25,576 nucleotides of DNA from a virus. The translations under genes were made by a program, and so were the position numbers. Positions 6,674-13,195 of this stretch are shown here, in pieces. The notes under the pieces were generated by a model. The model made no database searches, was not told the DNA's origin, and worked only from the letters and a program-made list of their open reading frames with translations. The DNA lies in the IMG/VR virus record IMGVR_UViG_3300041405_000025, positions 1 through 25,576 of that record, one strand, 5' to 3'. Every line of letters begins with the position of its first letter. The stretch's first letter is position 1.

Positions 6674-6906
6674 TTCAAATGCTCCGAAAGGGCGTCAAGA
6701 TCGATGGTATCAAAGCTGCCAAGCTTATGACGCTCGCTGGCTTCCATGACAAGTGCGGTAAAGATGAAAGCTTGTTCAAAAGTTTCATGATTGTTCTGGA
6801 TAATGTAATGTGACTTACATGGTCCAGTACCGCGATCATAATCCCCTTGTGTATACGCTTGTCCTAACATGGTCATCACTTGACCACGGGTAATATGGAA
6901 AGACAT
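6670..6906 (-). CDS. Hypothetical small phage protein, 78 aa
   Basis: The ATG at 6906 has a strong ribosome site (CAAGGAGCTTAACG). It is the first gene after the terminator at 6956, so it likely begins a transcription unit running to 5274 or beyond. The product (MSFHITRGQVMTMLGQAYTQ...) appears helical, with a middle rich in His, Asn and Gln and an acidic C-terminus (DTIDLDALSEHLK). No family is recognised. The start overlaps nothing, but its stop overlaps the next start by four bases. Confidence 0.7.
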   Translation of the reverse strand: MSFHITRGQVMTMLGQAYTQGDYDRGTGPCKSHYIIQNNHETFEQAFIFTALVMEASERHKLGSFDTIDLDALSEHLK

Positions 6907-6939
6907 CGTTAAGCTCCTTGTTTAAATAAAAAGTAAAGC

Positions 6940-6977
6940 ACTAAAGAAAATAAATGCCTCCCCTAATTAGGGGAGGC
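6940..6977 (-). terminator. Rho-independent terminator
   Basis: A perfect 8-bp stem (GCCTCCCC / GGGGAGGC) with loop TAATTA, read on the - strand just after the oxygenase-like gene, is followed by ATTTATTTTCTTT. This is one of the strongest terminators in the window and splits the accessory block. Confidence 0.85.
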
Positions 6978-6985
6978 TTATGCCG

Positions 6986-7603
6986 TTAGATGCCGACCTT
7001 AGACACATCGGTCTCATGACCGAGTGTAAGGCGGATCAACTGCCGTTTAACGCGTTGCATCAAAGGCATCGACTTATGAATGCAGGTCGAGTTCATCACG
7101 TAAGCCCGATTGGGTTCCATGGTGAAGTGTTGCATACCCAGCAGTTCACGGAGCATGTGGTCACAACTACCACCCTGACCTGGAGTACCGAAGAAACGAC
7201 CAGCCCAAACATCACAGCCTGGGAAGTTGGACGCAATCAGAGTACCACCCAGCTTCGAACGGTATTGTTGAGTGTGCTGTTCTTCAGTCAACATACGACC
7301 TGGAACACCATTCAACCAACCATTACCACCGCCACCACCCCAACCGAAGATGTAGTTACCATCGATGTGAATACCACCACGGCGATGAGACTCACCTTCA
7401 GCCACTTCACGTTCATCGACCGTGATGTAGAAAGGATCTGGACTGGTAATACCGGCGTCACCTAACATTTGACGGATCAGAGCTTGATACTCTGGCGAGA
7501 TCTCGTCAGGGATGTTACCATCCTCAACGCGAACCATGTAGTGTTGAACGCCGGTGAACTCAGGGAAAGATACCGCTTGCAATGGACGGGCAATCGAATG
7601 CAT
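6986..7603 (-). CDS. Probable 2OG-Fe(II) oxygenase-like protein
   Basis: The ATG at 7603 follows AAGGTCTGTAAAA. The 205-residue product shows the sparse motif set of 2-oxoglutarate/Fe(II) dioxygenases: H79-I-D81 in GGIHIDGNY (iron ligands), a distal H176 in NSTCIHKSMP, and R187 or R191 in VKRQLIRLTLG at the usual +11 to +15 distance for binding 2-oxoglutarate. A glycine-rich loop (about residues 88-99, GWGGGGGNGWLNG) directly after the HxD is unusual. Length is close to that of a minimal double-stranded beta-helix enzyme. The substrate is unknown; nucleic acid, protein or small-molecule hydroxylation are all possible. The assignment rests on motifs only; a structural protein with chance motifs remains possible. 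Confidence 0.55.
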   Translation of the reverse strand: MHSIARPLQAVSFPEFTGVQHYMVRVEDGNIPDEISPEYQALIRQMLGDAGITSPDPFYITVDEREVAEGESHRRGGIHIDGNYIFGWGGGGGNGWLNGVPGRMLTEEQHTQQYRSKLGGTLIASNFPGCDVWAGRFFGTPGQGGSCDHMLRELLGMQHFTMEPNRAYVMNSTCIHKSMPLMQRVKRQLIRLTLGHETDVSKVGI

Positions 7604-7605
7604 TT

Positions 7606-7857
7606 TTACAGACCTTCTACGTGTGCTTGGATTTCATAAGTGATCAACAGCGGGGAGTTGCTGTTGAGTGCGTCAATCACATCGTGGTGATTAAGCGACG
7701 TCGTATACGACTTAGGGATAAACGTCATATTACGGCGATTACTTTCATCACCACGAGTGACATAACACTCGAACATGTTGTCACGTGCCAGACGCTTGAA
7801 GTAATTGTAGTCTACGGCATCGTGTTGTGCAGTTACAGCAATTACGTATTGCGACAT
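7606..7857 (-). CDS. Hypothetical phage protein, 83 aa
   Basis: The start is the ATG at 7857, overlapping the previous stop (TAATG), with GAGCG just upstream. A start at 7884 would lie inside the preceding gene. The product starts MSQYVIAVTAQHDAVDYNYF and ends ITYEIQAHVEGL. The pattern of two beta strands at the ends with helices between (YFKRLARDN, HDVIDALNS) suggests a small alpha/beta fold. No known family. It is two bases from the oxygenase-like gene and probably co-translated with it. Confidence 0.7.
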   Translation of the reverse strand: MSQYVIAVTAQHDAVDYNYFKRLARDNMFECYVTRGDESNRRNMTFIPKSYTTSLNHHDVIDALNSNSPLLITYEIQAHVEGL

Positions 7858-8444
7858 TAGAAACGCTCGAACGACAGGTTGCATTGAGTTTCACCGCCGT
7901 TCTCAACGAACAGTTGCAGGAAACGACGAAGTGGGGAACGGTACAGCAGACGGATCGAATAGTCAGTGGTGTAATCACCACGATCGTGTTCGATATCTTT
8001 CAGCATGTTGACCATGCGGTCATCATTCTTGATATAGCTGTACGTTTCATGAGCGTTGAACAACTCCATCAACGGTTCGAAGTCGGGCATGAGGACATGA
8101 CCGCCTTTGATGTAGGTGGTCTCGAACAATGCTTCGATACGTGCGGTAAGCACATTAACCTCCTTTAGTGAACCATCTATTACTTGATAGATGGAGTTAC
8201 GGGTTTCGATATCCAGAGTGGTGTCACCATTAAAGGTTTCACTCAGGACGAGAGAAGTTCGGATTGGGTGCCATTCATCATGAACATAATGCTCGGCTTG
8301 TAGGATCAGTTCCTTTGCAAACGACACGTCGTTGAGGTGACCTGGGAATTCCATAGCTACTGGAACTAGTTTGGCATTACGGGTGCAGTACATCAGCTTA
8401 TGACCATCGCCGTGACGTACAGGATTGAAAGGGGTACGCTCCAT
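7857..8444 (-). CDS. Hypothetical phage protein, 195 aa
   Basis: The ATG at 8444 overlaps the previous stop (TAATG) and follows AAGGAAAGATCTA. The product (MERTPFNPVRHGDGHKLMYC...) starts with a strand-rich section, then carries a long helical region (ELILQAEHYVHDEW; NVLTARIEALFETTY; PDFEPLMELFNAHETY). No catalytic motif is clear. It is flanked by coupled genes of the same unit, probably starting at 8863 or 9267. Function is unknown. Confidence 0.75.
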   Translation of the reverse strand: MERTPFNPVRHGDGHKLMYCTRNAKLVPVAMEFPGHLNDVSFAKELILQAEHYVHDEWHPIRTSLVLSETFNGDTTLDIETRNSIYQVIDGSLKEVNVLTARIEALFETTYIKGGHVLMPDFEPLMELFNAHETYSYIKNDDRMVNMLKDIEHDRGDYTTDYSIRLLYRSPLRRFLQLFVENGGETQCNLSFERF

Positions 8445-8863
8445 TAGATCTTTCCTTCTTCGATGAGTTCAGCGATACGCTTAGCTTCTTTGATGTCGAA
8501 GCGAGCATTGGGTACGTTATAGAAAGCCGAGCGGATGGACTTAACAGCGTTCACCGTATTCGGATTACCTTTAACGACGTTGTACCAGATCAGGCCATTC
8601 TCATCGAGAAAGACGCGTTTAGGGTCAACACGTTCGATAGTGCTGATCAACGCGAGGTCCTCGATATGGTCCATGAGACGTTTGGCCTCGACCATAATCA
8701 CAGCGGGTTCCAACACAGTGATCTTAGAATCGGTAGCACCCACCTCATCAATGATCGTAGCGTTATCACCAGACTTGATGATGTCTTCCACTACGGCATG
8801 AGCTGCATTGAAAGCAGTCCGCAGATCATCCATCGCCTTTACAAACATTTCGGATTTAGTCAT
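8444..8863 (-). CDS. Hypothetical helical phage protein, 139 aa
   Basis: The start is the ATG at 8863, preceded by AGGAATATTCC. A longer frame to 8908 runs through a terminator hairpin and is unlikely. The product (MTKSEMFVKAMDDLRTAFNA...) is mostly helical, with a central segment (IWYNVVKGNPNTVNAVKSIR) that may be a small helix-turn-helix-like unit, but no DNA-binding motif can be claimed. It opens the coupled run 8863 to 7606. Confidence 0.75.
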   Translation of the reverse strand: MTKSEMFVKAMDDLRTAFNAAHAVVEDIIKSGDNATIIDEVGATDSKITVLEPAVIMVEAKRLMDHIEDLALISTIERVDPKRVFLDENGLIWYNVVKGNPNTVNAVKSIRSAFYNVPNARFDIKEAKRIAELIEEGKI

Positions 8864-8880
8864 TGGAATATTCCTATAAA

Positions 8881-8921
8881 TAAAAAAGGGGTATAAACCC
8901 ACTCCCATTATTGGAAGTGGG
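8881..8921 (-). terminator. Rho-independent terminator
   Basis: On the - strand a 9-bp stem (CCCACTTCC / GGGAGTGGG, one G-T pair; arms 8913-8921 and 8898-8906) with loop AATAAT follows the gene ending at 8932, with tail TTTATACCCCTTTTTTA. Confidence 0.75.
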
Positions 8922-8931
8922 GTATTGCGGA

Positions 8932-9267
8932 TTAAACCTTACGCATTGCAGCCTTCTGGAACTTGAAGGTTTCGTTGAACTTGGCTTCCCAAGCGGCGAA
9001 CTCTTCGAACTCGCCATACTGCGCCTTGAACACATTGTAGATACCGGTCTTCGATGCTTCGAAGAGGAAGGCGGCTTTGTTGTGGTCATGTGGGAATTCT
9101 TTGATAGCATCGTTGTAAGCATCGAGCATATCAGTGTGAGCTTTTTCAGCAGCTACTTCAGACCAGCTTGCTTCACGAGCAACCATGTAGATCGCTACGC
9201 CAACAGTAACGGCAGCCAGTGCAGCCAGACCACCGAGGAACAAAGTTTTGGTATCGATTGCGATCAT
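8932..9267 (-). CDS. Single-pass membrane protein, 111 aa
   Basis: The ATG at 9267 has a strong ribosome site (CAGGAGTTACAAC). Residues 9-29 (LFLGGLAALAAVTVGVAIYM) form one membrane segment near the N-terminus. The remaining 80 residues are charged and helical (SEVAAEKAHTDMLDAYNDAI...), probably a cytoplasmic or periplasmic helical tail. It stands alone between a promoter/operator-like stretch (9300-9331) and a terminator. It resembles the 91-aa gene at 11872 in layout (one membrane helix followed by a charged helical tail). Function is unknown. Confidence 0.8.
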   Translation of the reverse strand: MIAIDTKTLFLGGLAALAAVTVGVAIYMVAREASWSEVAAEKAHTDMLDAYNDAIKEFPHDHNKAAFLFEASKTGIYNVFKAQYGEFEEFAAWEAKFNETFKFQKAAMRKV

Positions 9268-9297
9268 GTTGTAACTCCTGTAAATAAAGTTGAGTGG

Positions 9298-9334
9298 ATG
9301 ATACCTGTTAGAGTATCACCCGAGTGATATAGCT
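9298..9334 (-). promoter_or_regulatory. Possible promoter/operator with repeated GATAC/GTGATA
   Basis: On the - strand CTATATCAC (one change from TATATTAC) lies about 60 bases before the ATG at 9267. It overlaps a perfect hairpin or operator TATCAC-TCGG-GTGATA (9314-9329), and GATAC/GTATC recurs at 9300-9304 and 9313-9317. It could be a promoter with an overlapping operator, or simply the terminator of the upstream gene. Confidence 0.35.
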
Positions 9335-9340
9335 TTGTTT

Positions 9341-9676
9341 TTACTTCTGATTCTTCACACGAGCTTTCGCCAAAGCACGACGCAGGTGCTTACGGAACTT
9401 GGCTTTGTGAATGTACATGCTATCACCGATCCGTTGGAAGATCTGTGGGCAAGTATCATGTAGCTTGAAGATTACACCAGGTACCGAGATCCAGTGACAA
9501 CCACGAGCAGCTGGGTAAAGCTGATCGATTTTATCAGAGACTAGGTCCAAGAAGGCATCATTACGATAACCTACATAGACCGCGTAATACTCTTTACCTT
9601 TACGGTTGTAATACTTTAGTTGACGACCAGTTTCTACGTCAGCTGCAACACGTTCAGCGTATGGACTATACATCAT
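9341..9676 (-). CDS. Hypothetical basic phage protein, 111 aa
   Basis: The start is ATGATG at 9676/9673, overlapping the end of the 469-aa gene by 11 bases, with GAGG just upstream. The product (MMYSPYAERVAADVETGRQL...) has an aromatic strand-like region (KYYNRKGKEYYAVYVGYRND) and a very basic C-terminus (HKAKFRKHLRRALAKARVKN), suggesting contact with nucleic acid or another acidic partner. No family is recognised. Its coupling to the 469-aa protein suggests related roles. Confidence 0.75.
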   Translation of the reverse strand: MMYSPYAERVAADVETGRQLKYYNRKGKEYYAVYVGYRNDAFLDLVSDKIDQLYPAARGCHWISVPGVIFKLHDTCPQIFQRIGDSMYIHKAKFRKHLRRALAKARVKNQK

Positions 9677-11075
9677 TCAGCCTCGACACATTAAGACGTT
9701 CAAAGAGATCGACGCGATAACGATCGTGATCGATATACTCGCCGGTGTGATAATTGCGGCATACCCATGCACCTTGCAGGGCATTGCCTTGTGGACTAAC
9801 ACCATACTCCCGCGTGATGACATGGAAGTCATCTTCACGTTCGAAGTGGTAGCCTTCCAATTCTACCTTACGTGGATTGGTAAGCTTCGGTTCGATAGGC
9901 TCAAACCCAGCCAGCATCAAAGCACTATCTGCCAACAATGCGCTATCGGCAGGCTCATCGCCCATGGCGTTGGATTCCAGGCTGACTTCCACATCGCCGA
10001 GTTGACGAATAGGGGCTTCGCGTGAAAGCAGATCCAGGGTGCCACCATCGTAATGAGAGATATGACTACGCAGTTCAGCCAATGCCTCAGTGACTGCTTT
10101 GGTGTGATCAGTAGCTTTATCGAACTCAGGAGCCTTTTGCATCAAAGCCTGAGAAAAAAGATTCGTGGATCGACGTAGAAGTTTTTGCTCCATACGCTCT
10201 TTCATGAGTACGGTCCATACTACACGCTGGATACGAGCGACCGGACTATCCGATTGATCTTTCTTGAACTCGACTACAACTTCATCACGGGTAAAGGTAG
10301 GATTAGCTACCAGTTCACCTATGATGCGTTCAGCGACCTCAGTGATCTCTTCGGTCGAAGTCGTATCGAATGGATTCAACTTCAGTAGTTCAGATGTGAC
10401 CACCAACTTCACGAAGTGCAGATCGTTTCCACGCTCCGGGGCTAGTTTCATTGGCTGGGTTGAATTCGTATAGTGGTTCTTGTAGACTGTGGCGCATGCA
10501 ACCGCTGGATCGGTAATGCCTTGATGGATCAAGCTGAGTACAATGTTGGAGATATCAGGGTAGCGCAACTCGATATCGTTCAAACGGTACATGGCCTGAA
10601 TTGCTTTACCCATCGGTTCCATGATTTCACGCGATGGATGTTCCATAGCGCGCAACGCGGGCATTTGAAACAGTTGACGTAGTCCTGTATTCATCATGTT
10701 GTAACCTTGTGGTTGAAATTCCGGCCAGCCAGTTGTGTCGAAATCTGGATTTTTACCAGAAGCGATTTGAGCTGCGATGGAATCCATGAATATCCCGAAT
10801 GAACGGGTACGGTTTTCCCCGCTCAGAGTCATAGTCAGTTTCAGATAACGATCTATCAAATCGGCGCCCTCTGGCGTACTAACACCGAGGCACAGATCAT
10901 GACAGTTCTTACGGATTTGATGGAAGCTTGCAACCACTACATGCGAGGGTTCGAAATCGCGTGCGTGTGCAGACTTATCATCCAGCTTTGGGATCAAACC
11001 TTGAACACGGAACAGATCCATGATGCGGTCAATGATCATCTGATCAAAACCACCATTTGCTTTGGTATTGAACAC
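9666..11075 (-). CDS. Large unrecognised phage protein, 469 aa
   Basis: The start is the GTG at 11075, preceded by AAGGACTAAAGCT. It is by far the largest gene of the accessory block. The first ~300 residues are helical (FDQMIIDRIMDLFRVQGLIP..., IQAMYRLNDIELRYPDISNI), followed by a charged linker and a C-terminal section that looks beta-rich (VELEGYHFEREDDFHVITRE; AWVCRNYHTGEYIDHDRYRV). One SLE (365-367, in VEVSLESN) resembles a prohead-protease site; whether the protein enters the head is unknown. No catalytic motif is recognised. It could be structural or a host-interaction factor. Confidence 0.75.
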   Translation of the reverse strand: MFNTKANGGFDQMIIDRIMDLFRVQGLIPKLDDKSAHARDFEPSHVVVASFHQIRKNCHDLCLGVSTPEGADLIDRYLKLTMTLSGENRTRSFGIFMDSIAAQIASGKNPDFDTTGWPEFQPQGYNMMNTGLRQLFQMPALRAMEHPSREIMEPMGKAIQAMYRLNDIELRYPDISNIVLSLIHQGITDPAVACATVYKNHYTNSTQPMKLAPERGNDLHFVKLVVTSELLKLNPFDTTSTEEITEVAERIIGELVANPTFTRDEVVVEFKKDQSDSPVARIQRVVWTVLMKERMEQKLLRRSTNLFSQALMQKAPEFDKATDHTKAVTEALAELRSHISHYDGGTLDLLSREAPIRQLGDVEVSLESNAMGDEPADSALLADSALMLAGFEPIEPKLTNPRKVELEGYHFEREDDFHVITREYGVSPQGNALQGAWVCRNYHTGEYIDHDRYRVDLFERLNVSRLNDV

Positions 11076-11086
11076 AGCTTTAGTCC

Positions 11087-11356
11087 TTAATGTTTGAAGA
11101 TACGTTTATGGAATCGAATGGATAACATCGTGCCAGCCATCCCACCTAGAGCCGATGGGATCAGTACAATGAAACCTTGATACACGAATAACCCGAACGT
11201 TGCGAACATCGTACAGGTTACGAGGATTGAGGTGAAGCCAGCCGTCCATTCTTTACCTTGAGCGATGTTACGCGATTGGAAGCACTTAACAAATGCCTCC
11301 GAGAACGTAATAAAGAAAGCAGTGAAGAACGGCAGGATTAGTAGCACCAGTTTCAT
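11087..11356 (-). CDS. Multi-pass small membrane protein, 89 aa
   Basis: The ATG at 11356 overlaps the previous stop (ATGA). Its ribosome site is not obvious, consistent with translational coupling. Hydrophobic segments lie at about residues 3-20 (LVLLILPFFTAFFITF), 42-59 (SILVTCTMFATFGLFVY) and 60-80 (FIVLIPSALGGMAGTML), so two or three membrane passes are likely, with a basic C-terminus (RFHKRIFKH). Size and layout recall small phage membrane-disturbing or holin-like proteins, but nothing here specifies lysis. Confidence 0.7.
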   Translation of the reverse strand: MKLVLLILPFFTAFFITFSEAFVKCFQSRNIAQGKEWTAGFTSILVTCTMFATFGLFVYQGFIVLIPSALGGMAGTMLSIRFHKRIFKH

Positions 11357-11511
11357 CGGGTAACTACAAGGTTGATGTTACCGTCTGGACCAACGCGGGT
11401 ACCATAGACGATTTCAGTTTTTGGTTCGGTTGCATGAGGTGCCGACATTTTATCGTTAGCGAACATACCACCGAGGATCAGGCCAGCCAACAGCATTGCG
11501 ACTTTAGACAT
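11353..11511 (-). CDS. Small exported or membrane-anchored protein, 52 aa
   Basis: The ATG at 11511 has a strong ribosome site (AAGGAGTAACATC). The product starts MSKVAMLLAGLILGGMFAND: a short hydrophobic segment (residues 4-18), either a signal sequence or a membrane anchor. It has no lipobox cysteine. The remaining 34 residues are polar and end NINLVVTR. Its stop overlaps the start of the three-pass protein gene, a sign that the two are made together. It is the first gene after the terminator at 11571. Confidence 0.65.
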   Translation of the reverse strand: MSKVAMLLAGLILGGMFANDKMSAPHATEPKTEIVYGTRVGPDGNINLVVTR

Positions 11512-11557
11512 GATGTTACTCCTTGTTTAATTAGAAAAGGTCAAAGCGACCATAAAA

Positions 11558-11590
11558 GAGAAAATAAAATGAGGGCTCCGTAGAGCCCTC
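11558..11590 (-). terminator. Rho-independent terminator
   Basis: A perfect 8-bp stem (GAGGGCTC / GAGCCCTC) with loop TACG, read on the - strand, is followed by ATTTTATTTTCTC. It closes the unit ending at 11598. Confidence 0.85.
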
Positions 11591-11597
11591 CAAAACG

Positions 11598-11834
11598 TTA
11601 ACCGAGTATAGCCAGTACATCGTTCAGGCTTATGTTGCTAGGCAGTGCCATAGCTTCAGCCAGAGCGTCACGCAGGCTATCCCCACCTACATCGTCCAGA
11701 ACACCATTGGTGTCCAAGAGATAGTAGTTACGCGAACCCATGCAGAACGGATCGTTGACGAGCATTGCGTTGTCATCGATTAAAGCGTCCAGCTTCAAGC
11801 CGTCAGCTGCCATGGTTTTATAATCGCGAATCAT
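11598..11834 (-). CDS. Hypothetical acidic small protein, 78 aa
   Basis: The ATG at 11834 follows GAGGACCTAGCA. The product (MIRDYKTMAADGLKLDALID...) is acidic and contains repeated short Asp-rich turns (DTNGVLDDVGGDSLRDALAE) that resemble a calcium-loop spacing, but this is not a confident EF-hand. No membrane segment. It is the last gene of the unit running from 12749. Function is unknown. Confidence 0.65.
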   Translation of the reverse strand: MIRDYKTMAADGLKLDALIDDNAMLVNDPFCMGSRNYYLLDTNGVLDDVGGDSLRDALAEAMALPSNISLNDVLAILG

Positions 11835-11871
11835 TGCTAGGTCCTCTAAGTTGATTTGTAGTTATTGTAGC

Positions 11872-12147
11872 TTAGATCCAGTTGGCGTACAAGGTATTTA
11901 CACGCTCACTGGTTTCCTTGAGGATGTAGGTTTTATCCCAGATCACTCGGTTGGCTTTGATGAAGTCAGCCATAGCCTCCTTCAGTTCATCGCCTTCTTT
12001 GCCACCTGCACGCAGCAGAGTTTCGTGAGCGTCGACGGCAGCCTTGATGGTGTCATAGGCTGTATCGTCGGTGTAATGCATCGCGCTAGCGAACACTACT
12101 GCGCCAACAAAAGCGGCGGCGGTGTACTTCAGGAGGGAACCGATCAT
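11872..12147 (-). CDS. Single-pass membrane protein, 91 aa
   Basis: The ATG at 12147 has the ribosome site AAAGGACATTCAAA. Residues 5-23 (LLKYTAAAFVGAVVFASAM) form an N-terminal membrane segment. The rest is a charged helical tail (DTIKAAVDAHETLLRAGGKE ... IKANRVIWDKTYILKE). It has the same layout as the 111-aa protein at 8932. It belongs to a run of four consecutive small membrane protein genes (12749 to 11872). Function is unknown. Confidence 0.75.
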   Translation of the reverse strand: MIGSLLKYTAAAFVGAVVFASAMHYTDDTAYDTIKAAVDAHETLLRAGGKEGDELKEAMADFIKANRVIWDKTYILKETSERVNTLYANWI

Positions 12148-12176
12148 TTTGAATGTCCTTTTTAATGCGGGTAAAG

Positions 12177-12329
12177 TTAGATGTTGCTTTCAGGTGTTGC
12201 GTCAGGCTCTGCACCAGCAGCGTTAGCTTTCGCTTGTTCTGCTGCAACGCCATCTACGTGTTGGAGGTAAAGGTAAGCAGCAGTACCGAGAGCTGCGATA
12301 ACTGCACCAGCGCCGAGAACGTATTTCAT
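12177..12329 (-). CDS. Membrane microprotein, 50 aa
   Basis: The ATG at 12329 overlaps the previous stop (ATATGA) and follows AAGGAATTCAT, a good ribosome site. The product starts MKYVLGAGAVIAALGTAAYL: a hydrophobic segment at residues 4-21 and a polar Ala-rich tail ending PDATPESNI. It is probably an inner-membrane-anchored peptide; role unknown. It was found by reading between the larger genes. Confidence 0.65.
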   Translation of the reverse strand: MKYVLGAGAVIAALGTAAYLYLQHVDGVAAEQAKANAAGAEPDATPESNI

Positions 12330-12664
12330 ATGAATTCCTTCTTGATATCAATGACGAGATTGGAAACGTCCAATCTCATTAGGTTGTGGTATGTTTCGGG
12401 AACGCTTGGTAACACACTAGCCATCATGAATGCTACCAATGTATCAACTTCTGCTTCCTTCTCTGTGGTATCCATCATTTGGAACACCCGATCAGAAGAA
12501 AGTGCCGCGAACGCAGTTAAGATGGCATGCCGAACGCCAGGCCAGTAGTTATCGTATTCATCTACGATGTCACGCATCCGACCAGCGAATAGAACTGACA
12601 GGGCGAGCAGGATACCAGCGATAACGATGATCGTTACCCCAGTAGCCTTTATATACCGCCACAT
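12326..12664 (-). CDS. Single-pass membrane protein, 112 aa
   Basis: The ATG at 12664 overlaps the TAAC region of the microprotein before it, with a weak ribosome site (CACAGAACTAAC). This suggests translational coupling. Residues 8-27 (TGVTIIVIAGILLALSVLFA) form a membrane segment with basic flanks (R29, R31), followed by a helical domain of about 80 residues. No recognised family. It is the second gene downstream of the early-type promoter at 12780. Confidence 0.75.
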   Translation of the reverse strand: MWRYIKATGVTIIVIAGILLALSVLFAGRMRDIVDEYDNYWPGVRHAILTAFAALSSDRVFQMMDTTEKEAEVDTLVAFMMASVLPSVPETYHNLMRLDVSNLVIDIKKEFI

Positions 12665-12665
12665 G

Positions 12666-12749
12666 TTAGTTCTGTGAAACTTCGAAGGCGAGATCGATAA
12701 CGATCGCGACGACTACTACACCGATTGCAAACTTCACTAATGAAGCCAT
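12666..12749 (-). CDS. Membrane microprotein, 27 aa
   Basis: A 27-residue frame from the ATG at 12749, with a strong ribosome site (AAAGGAGTTAACCC). The product is MASLVKFAIGVVVVAIVIDL plus a short polar tail: one membrane segment and little else. The TATATTAC promoter lies about 30 bases upstream, so this is the first gene of an early transcript. The excellent ribosome site and hydrophobic pattern argue that it is translated despite its size. Confidence 0.6.
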   Translation of the reverse strand: MASLVKFAIGVVVVAIVIDLAFEVSQN

Positions 12750-12775
12750 GGGTTAACTCCTTTGGGTTAATTCAC

Positions 12776-12792
12776 AAAAGTAATATAGCGCT
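12776..12792 (-). promoter_or_regulatory. phiKZ-type early promoter (TATATTAC)
   Basis: Read on the - strand, GAGCGCTATATTACTTTTG has an exact TATATTAC at 12787-12780. It lies in a short gap about 30 bases before the microprotein gene at 12749 and just after the gene ending at 12803. Position and match make it the best promoter call in the window together with the one at 14096. Confidence 0.65.
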
Positions 12793-12802
12793 CAAACGAC
12801 TT

Positions 12803-13144
12803 CTAATACACATTAGAGCTGTTTATCGCATCGAAGTATGACATGGTGCAGGGCATACCGAGATGCTCTATCACACCAGCATAGAAGTCCTCAGACTCCG
12901 CTTCGTAGATGGACTCGTAACGTTCGATAGGTTCACCCAGATATTCTACTCGGATAGCTTCACCAACACCGATACGTTCGATGCAATGACCCCAACGGTC
13001 CACCTCGGTATAGTTCTTATAAAGGTTAACACCCTTGACCGGGTAAATACACACCGGCTCAGGAGATACCATCTCGATCGGAAGGATTGGATAAACCATA
13101 GCGATCGATTTAATCATTTCACGGATGTCACTGATACTACGCAT
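12803..13144 (-). CDS. Hypothetical phage protein, 113 aa
   Basis: The ATG at 13144 follows TATAGGAAATAAGA. The product (MRSISDIREMIKSIAMVYPI...) is soluble, with a strand-rich middle (EPVCIYPVKGVNLYKNYTEV; IRVEYLGEPIERYES) and an acidic helix (SIYEAESEDFYAGVIEHLG). No family is recognised. It lies between the terminator at 13169 and the promoter at 12780, so it may be a single-gene unit. Confidence 0.7.
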   Translation of the reverse strand: MRSISDIREMIKSIAMVYPILPIEMVSPEPVCIYPVKGVNLYKNYTEVDRWGHCIERIGVGEAIRVEYLGEPIERYESIYEAESEDFYAGVIEHLGMPCTMSYFDAINSSNVY

Positions 13145-13159
13145 TCTTATTTCCTATAA

Positions 13160-13188
13160 CGGCATAAAGCCACTCCCGAGGGAATGGC
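13160..13188 (-). terminator. Hairpin terminator after the macrodomain gene
   Basis: On the - strand a 9-bp stem (GCCATTCCC / GGGAGTGGC, one G-T pair) is followed by TTTATGCCG. The same TTTATGCCG tail follows other hairpins in the window. Confidence 0.7.
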
Positions 13189-13195
13189 CTTTGGA

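Noticed and set aside
6128-6730. A 200-residue + strand frame over the 6146-6673 gene
   Set aside because: All neighbouring genes are coupled on the - strand; this frame has no start signal and ends inside another gene.
7621-7990. Short + strand frames (92 and 113 residues) opposite the 83-aa and 195-aa genes
   Set aside because: They have no ribosome sites and lie within a well-coupled - strand operon.
11087-11356. Holin assignment for the multi-pass membrane protein
   Set aside because: Size and passes fit, but there is no endolysin or spanin nearby and many other small membrane proteins are present, so lysis is not supported.
11598-11834. EF-hand-like calcium loop in the 78-aa protein
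   Set aside because: The Asp-rich turn lacks the full 12-residue ligand pattern and a paired hand.
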